This document shows, piece after piece, positions 7,298 to 10,000 of a stretch of 10,000 nucleotides of DNA (position 1 is its first letter; each line of letters opens with the position of its first letter). Source of the DNA: Candidatus Hydrogenedens sp. Its GTDB lineage: Bacteria; Hydrogenedentota; Hydrogenedentia; Hydrogenedentales; Hydrogenedentaceae. A program made the position numbers and the translations under genes. The notes below the pieces were generated by a model. It did no database searches. It saw only the letters and a program-made list of their open reading frames with translations, and was not told the origin of the DNA. The stretch lies in contig JAIWNQ010000040.1 in assembly GCA_020216745.1 (NCBI GenBank), forward strand, positions 1 to 10,000, given 5' to 3'.

Positions 7298-10000
7298 CTA
7301 AAAACAGAAGCCGTCTTCGCTATTTCCAGGGCATGGATAATAATGTCCAATGTTAAATATCTGGACTAACCGTAATAATTCTCCAAGGTTAATTTGCCAA
7401 TCTTGTGGATTATAGTCTGACGCATGAGGTTGGCAGGTATGGTCACCATCGAAATACGGGGCATAACCATCTTCAGTCCCTTCTTCACAATGATACCCTT
7501 GTATATTGAAGAACTGTATCACTCGAAGAAGTTCAGATAGACTAACCTTTCCATCACCATCTGAATCTGCCGAATGGTGGGTAATTACTTCGCCTTCTGC
7601 CTCTCCTTCTCCTTCTATTGTGCCTTCACCTTCTATTACGCCTTCGCCCTCTATTGTTCCTTCAGCTACCCCTTCACCTTCCAATACTCCTTCTCCTTCA
7701 GGGATTCCTTCACCTTCTATTATTCCTTCACCTTCAACTACTCCTTCACCTTCTAATGTTCCTTCTATAATTCCTTCAATAATCCCTTCGGTACAAGGAC
7801 CAGTAGATACGTAAATTGTAACCACTGATTCTATCACTACTTGTGTTCCTCCTACTGGCTCTTGAGCGAAAACAATACCAGGTTCTACTTCATTATTACA
7901 TTCTATAACTACACTTACAGCCAACTCCGCAGTATTAATTTGGTATTCTGCTAAGGATTGGGTCAACCCAATTACATAAGGAACTATAGTCATGCAAGGA
8001 CCTTCTGATATAGTAATATCCACAGAAGAGCCTTCGGGCACCTTAGTGCCTGCTAATGGGAATTGTGAGAATATAGTTCCTTCTGGATACTGGTTTGTGC
8101 ATTGGTATGTGATATTTCCTCTAACTAAGTTACCATTGGCAAGTTGTTCCTCTGCCTGTTCAAGTATTAGTCCAATTAGGTTTGGGACATTTGTTGGGCA
8201 CGGTCCTGTGGACACAGTCATATCCACAGGATACAATTCAGCGACGATATTACCTTCTTCTGGTGTTTGTGCAAATACAGTTCCTGCAGGGTAGGCAGTG
8301 TTGCACTGAGTAGTTATGGTTCCCGAAACTAAGCCCAATTCTCCCAGTAAGTTGGTTGCGTCTGCTTGATTTAGGTTTATAATTCTTGGAATTGATATAA
8401 ATTCGATATGCTCAATACCTCTTAGTTGAGGATAACTTAGCGCTTTATTTTCGGGTAAGTACCATATATTTGTGAAGTCCCATCCTGCGCTTAAGTATGT
8501 GTTTATATTCAACATTTCTGTAGTAGTTTTAACAGTCCCGCCAAAAGAAATATTAATTCTGCTTGTTATAATATTCCAGAATGAGTTAGTTGTATCCCCT
8601 CCAAAGTTGTAACCAATCAATCCACCTATAAATCCACTAATTCCAGTTACTTTCCCAATTGAATAACAATTCTCAATCGTTCCATCGATCAGCCCACCTA
8701 CTAAACCACCAGAATAAAAGGATGCTTTAACTGTACCTGTAGAGAAGCTGTTGTTCACATTCCCACCTAAATTTCTTCCAATTAGACCTCCGATGTAATT
8801 TTGCCCGTCAAGGTATACATTTGCCCAACATTTACTAACTGACCACGCATTGTTTCCCACCAATCCACCGCAATTATCACTGCCCTTAATAGAGCCTAAG
8901 CCAATACAGTAGGATATAAAACCACCATTAGTTCCTGCTATTCCACCTACACCGTTGGGAGTATTTGTAATATTTGCATTTATTACCGCAGAGCACAGGG
9001 TTATAATATTCTGATTCAGGCCAACTATTCCACCAGTGTTTGAGTTGTACTGAGAATTGTTAAGATTAACAGCGGTTAAACATTGTAAGATAGTCCCATT
9101 TTGATTAAAGCTGGCAATTCCGCCAAGGTTACCTTTACCTGATAATGTTCCACTTACTGATACATTTGAGATAACACCACCCTCACAGGCTCCCACTAAG
9201 CCACCAACATTGTTTTTGCCTGAGATTGAAACATCTTCAAGAATTAGATTTTTTATGATGGCATTTCCTGATATCTTTCCGAATAATCCTATATTATCAG
9301 TATATGGTCTATTAATTATCAGGTTTTTAATTTTAAAACCCTTGCCATCAAAATAGCCAGTAAATGGATTGTATTGATTTCCTATAGGAGTAAATCCCTG
9401 ACCATTATTCCATCCAGCGGTATTGCTTGCATCTATATCCTGACTCAATTCATAACCACCATCTAAAGGATAGTCAGCAGAATTCCCAATCATTTGCAGT
9501 TCTTCAATACTCATTAATAGCTTAGTTGGAGGAGGACAAATCCCATCTGACACCTGCAAGCTTACTGAATTCCCTATAGGGACTTCCCAGCCTGGCAATG
9601 GGTCTGAGGTGATAACATTTCCAAATTCTATACTATCTGAACATTGGTATGTTATATCACCAACGGTTAATCCTGCAGAGATAATTGCGTTCTTTGCCTC
9701 TTCAAGTGGAATGTTCAACACAGGTGGGACAGTAGTGGTAACGAATAGATATGGATATGTTGTATTGTTATCATTTGTCCATACAAGTTGGAAATTCCAG
9801 CCTTCTGCTTCGAAAGTAGTACGATTGAGCATTTCTTCGGTCGTTTTGCCTATTCCGCCAGCAGAAGTTACATAACCAGAGGTTTCTATATCCCAGAATG
9901 AGCGAACTACATTTCCTAAATTAGAACCTATTAGTCCACCTGAATTTGGGGCAGAATTTGTTACCAAACCTTTAGAGTAAGATTCTTCTACTGTGCTGAA
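7298..10000 (-). CDS. Large secreted GLUG-solenoid/PASTA repeat protein with Glu-Gly linker and dockerin-like tail (N-terminus outside window)
   Basis: The frame is open from base 10000 to the TAG at 7298-7300, giving 900 C-terminal residues. The TTG at 9967 is internal, because repeat sequence continues upstream of it. Numbering from 9967 as residue 1, the order is: end of one GLUG solenoid (1-75), one PASTA-like unit (78-145), a second solenoid (about 150-520) with many GGLVG/GGIVG turns, three PASTA-like units (526-725), a Glu-Gly linker (727-793) and two EF-hand/dockerin-like units (800-889). The first EF loop, DSDGDGKVSLSE (801-812), has a canonical calcium-ligand pattern. GLUG repeats are expected to form a beta-helix as in surface adhesins; PASTA units occur in cell-wall-associated and other extracellular proteins. 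The protein is thus probably exported and surface-attached or part of an extracellular assembly. No catalytic domain is visible here. The signal peptide and any enzymatic part would lie right of the window. The architecture is clear; the role is inferred. Confidence 0.8.
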   Translation of the reverse strand, partial: FSTVEESYSKGLVTNSAPNSGGLIGSNLGNVVRSFWDIETSGYVTSAGGIGKTTEEMLNRTTFEAEGWNFQLVWTNDNNTTYPYLFVTTTVPPVLNIPLEEAKNAIISAGLTVGDITYQCSDSIEFGNVITSDPLPGWEVPIGNSVSLQVSDGICPPPTKLLMSIEELQMIGNSADYPLDGGYELSQDIDASNTAGWNNGQGFTPIGNQYNPFTGYFDGKGFKIKNLIINRPYTDNIGLFGKISGNAIIKNLILEDVSISGKNNVGGLVGACEGGVISNVSVSGTLSGKGNLGGIASFNQNGTILQCLTAVNLNNSQYNSNTGGIVGLNQNIITLCSAVINANITNTPNGVGGIAGTNGGFISYCIGLGSIKGSDNCGGLVGNNAWSVSKCWANVYLDGQNYIGGLIGRNLGGNVNNSFSTGTVKASFYSGGLVGGLIDGTIENCYSIGKVTGISGFIGGLIGYNFGGDTTNSFWNIITSRINISFGGTVKTTTEMLNINTYLSAGWDFTNIWYLPENKALSYPQLRGIEHIEFISIPRIINLNQADATNLLGELGLVSGTITTQCNTAYPAGTVFAQTPEEGNIVAELYPVDMTVSTGPCPTNVPNLIGLILEQAEEQLANGNLVRGNITYQCTNQYPEGTIFSQFPLAGTKVPEGSSVDITISEGPCMTIVPYVIGLTQSLAEYQINTAELAVSVVIECNNEVEPGIVFAQEPVGGTQVVIESVVTIYVSTGPCTEGIIEGIIEGTLEGEGVVEGEGIIEGEGIPEGEGVLEGEGVAEGTIEGEGVIEGEGTIEGEGEAEGEVITHHSADSDGDGKVSLSELLRVIQFFNIQGYHCEEGTEDGYAPYFDGDHTCQPHASDYNPQDWQINLGELLRLVQIFNIGHYYPCPGNSEDGFCF
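7301..7570 (-). other. Paired EF-hand/dockerin-like C-terminal domain
   Basis: This region encodes residues 800-889 of the repeat protein. It contains two copies of a calcium-loop-plus-helix unit: DSDGDGKVSLSELLRVIQFFN (801-821) and the degenerate DYNPQDWQINLGELLRLVQIFN (851-872). Each is followed by an aromatic/Cys/EDG segment (GYHC...EDGYAP and YYPC...EDGFCF). The first loop keeps acidic residues at positions 1, 3, 5 and 12; the second has an extra residue and few acidic ligands. The duplicated layout resembles type I dockerins, but the helix motif differs. A docking or anchoring role is inferred. Confidence 0.6.
7589..7789 (-). repeat. Glu-Gly tandem repeat (18-base unit) encoding an acidic linker
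   Basis: The translated motif is EGEGxx, where xx is mostly VV, II, IP, VL, VI or TI. It repeats about every six residues across residues 727-793, so the DNA has an 18-base period rich in CCTTC on the plus strand. One unit is shortened to four residues (TIEG). The stretch holds 23 Glu and no Lys or Arg, giving a highly acidic, flexible linker between the last PASTA unit and the dockerin-like tail. Such tracts are prone to slippage, so unit number may vary between strains. Confidence 0.85.
7793..8392 (-). repeat. Three tandem PASTA-like units with cysteine pairs
   Basis: Residues 526-590, 591-658 and 659-725 of the repeat protein share the pattern: IP-x-hydrophobic...A...L...G...TxQC...P.G.V..Q.P..G..V....V.I.VSxGPC. 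The cysteine pairs are 555/590, 623/658 and 690/725. A fourth, more distant copy lies at 9533-9736 (Cys109/Cys144). Identity between units is mainly at the protein level, so this is an old duplication. A disulfide within each unit is inferred. Confidence 0.75.
8408..9520 (-). repeat. GLUG-type solenoid repeats
   Basis: Residues about 150-520 contain roughly eight or nine degenerate units built around GG(L/I)(V/I/A)G, a polar loop, and (V/I)xx(C/S)xS/A, spaced about 25-30 residues. Examples are NVGGLVG (253-259), GNLGGIAS, NTGGIVG, GVGGIAG, NCGGLVG, YIGGLIG, YSGGLVG and FIGGLIG. The region opens with an 'SIEELQMIGN...YELSQDIDAS' cap (153-181) and closes with an 'FWNIITS...KTTTEML...AGWDF..IW' cap (463-503). 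This is the classic GLUG surface-protein layout, expected to be a right-handed beta-helix. Confidence 0.75.
9533..9736 (-). repeat. Upstream PASTA-like unit
   Basis: Residues 78-145 follow the first solenoid cap and show the same PASTA-like pattern as the three downstream units, with VPP near the start, an AKNAIISAGL helix, YQC at 107-109 and VSDGIC ending at 144. The 34 residues between the cysteines match the other units exactly. It separates the two solenoid blocks. Confidence 0.65.

Noticed and set aside
7589..7789. Short regular repeats as a possible CRISPR array
   Set aside because: The units are contiguous 18-base coding repeats without unique spacers and are in frame with a protein.
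7506..7814. Plus-strand Pro-Ser-rich open frame (PSPS repeats)
   Set aside because: It is the antisense reading of the Glu-Gly repeat in the minus-strand protein. The repeat period removes stop codons, and there is no ribosome-binding site or recognisable domain.
9965..9967. TTG as the start of the repeat protein
   Set aside because: The frame continues to base 10000 and encodes the expected preceding part of a GLUG repeat (…VEESYSKG), so the true start is outside the window.

Overview
The window is AT-rich bacterial DNA holding four complete genes and two genes cut by its edges. The best clue to the organism is the protein at the right end. It combines GLUG-type solenoid repeats, PASTA repeats, a Glu-Gly linker and a paired EF-hand/dockerin-like tail with the motif ELLRVIQFFN...GYHC...EDGYAP. 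From memory, this combination is typical of uncultured Hydrogenedentota (NKB19) and neighbouring PVC-like lineages. The secreted hydrolase family in the middle of the window is also one I associate with planctomycete/verrucomicrobial/Hydrogenedentes-type genomes. The assignment is inferred and was not searched.

Layout. (1) 1-1093, plus strand: the 3' part of a multi-membrane-span GT-C enzyme of the Agl23 (TIGR03663) type; its start lies left of the window. (2) 4934-1114, minus strand: three tightly spaced genes that look like one operon. In order of transcription they are a UDP-glucose/GDP-mannose-dehydrogenase-family protein, a double-hotdog MaoC-like protein and an AMP-forming acyl-CoA ligase. 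The gaps are 8 and 30 bases. (3) 4935-5092: an AT-rich divergent intergenic region that must hold the control sequences for the operon and for the next gene. (4) 5093-7279, plus strand: an exported 728-residue (alpha/alpha)6-type glycoside-hydrolase-like protein. (5) 7298 to the right edge, minus strand: the C-terminal 900 residues of a very large secreted repeat protein. It converges on the hydrolase with only 18 bases between the stop codons.

How the genes may work together. The GT-C enzyme, the dehydrogenase-family protein, the hydrolase and the repeat protein all fit surface glycan or extracellular matrix biology. The acyl-CoA ligase and MaoC-like protein instead point to acyl-CoA chemistry. 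The most notable observation is that the dehydrogenase-family protein lacks the family's catalytic cysteine (Trp261) and other active-site residues, and its MaoC neighbour lacks the usual Asp/Asn of a hydratase. The operon may therefore be a divergent acyl/sugar pathway and not ordinary UDP-glucuronate synthesis. The second notable feature is the repeat protein: each of its four PASTA units carries a cysteine pair at exactly the same spacing.

I saw no tRNA, rRNA, CRISPR array, transposase or insertion sequence.
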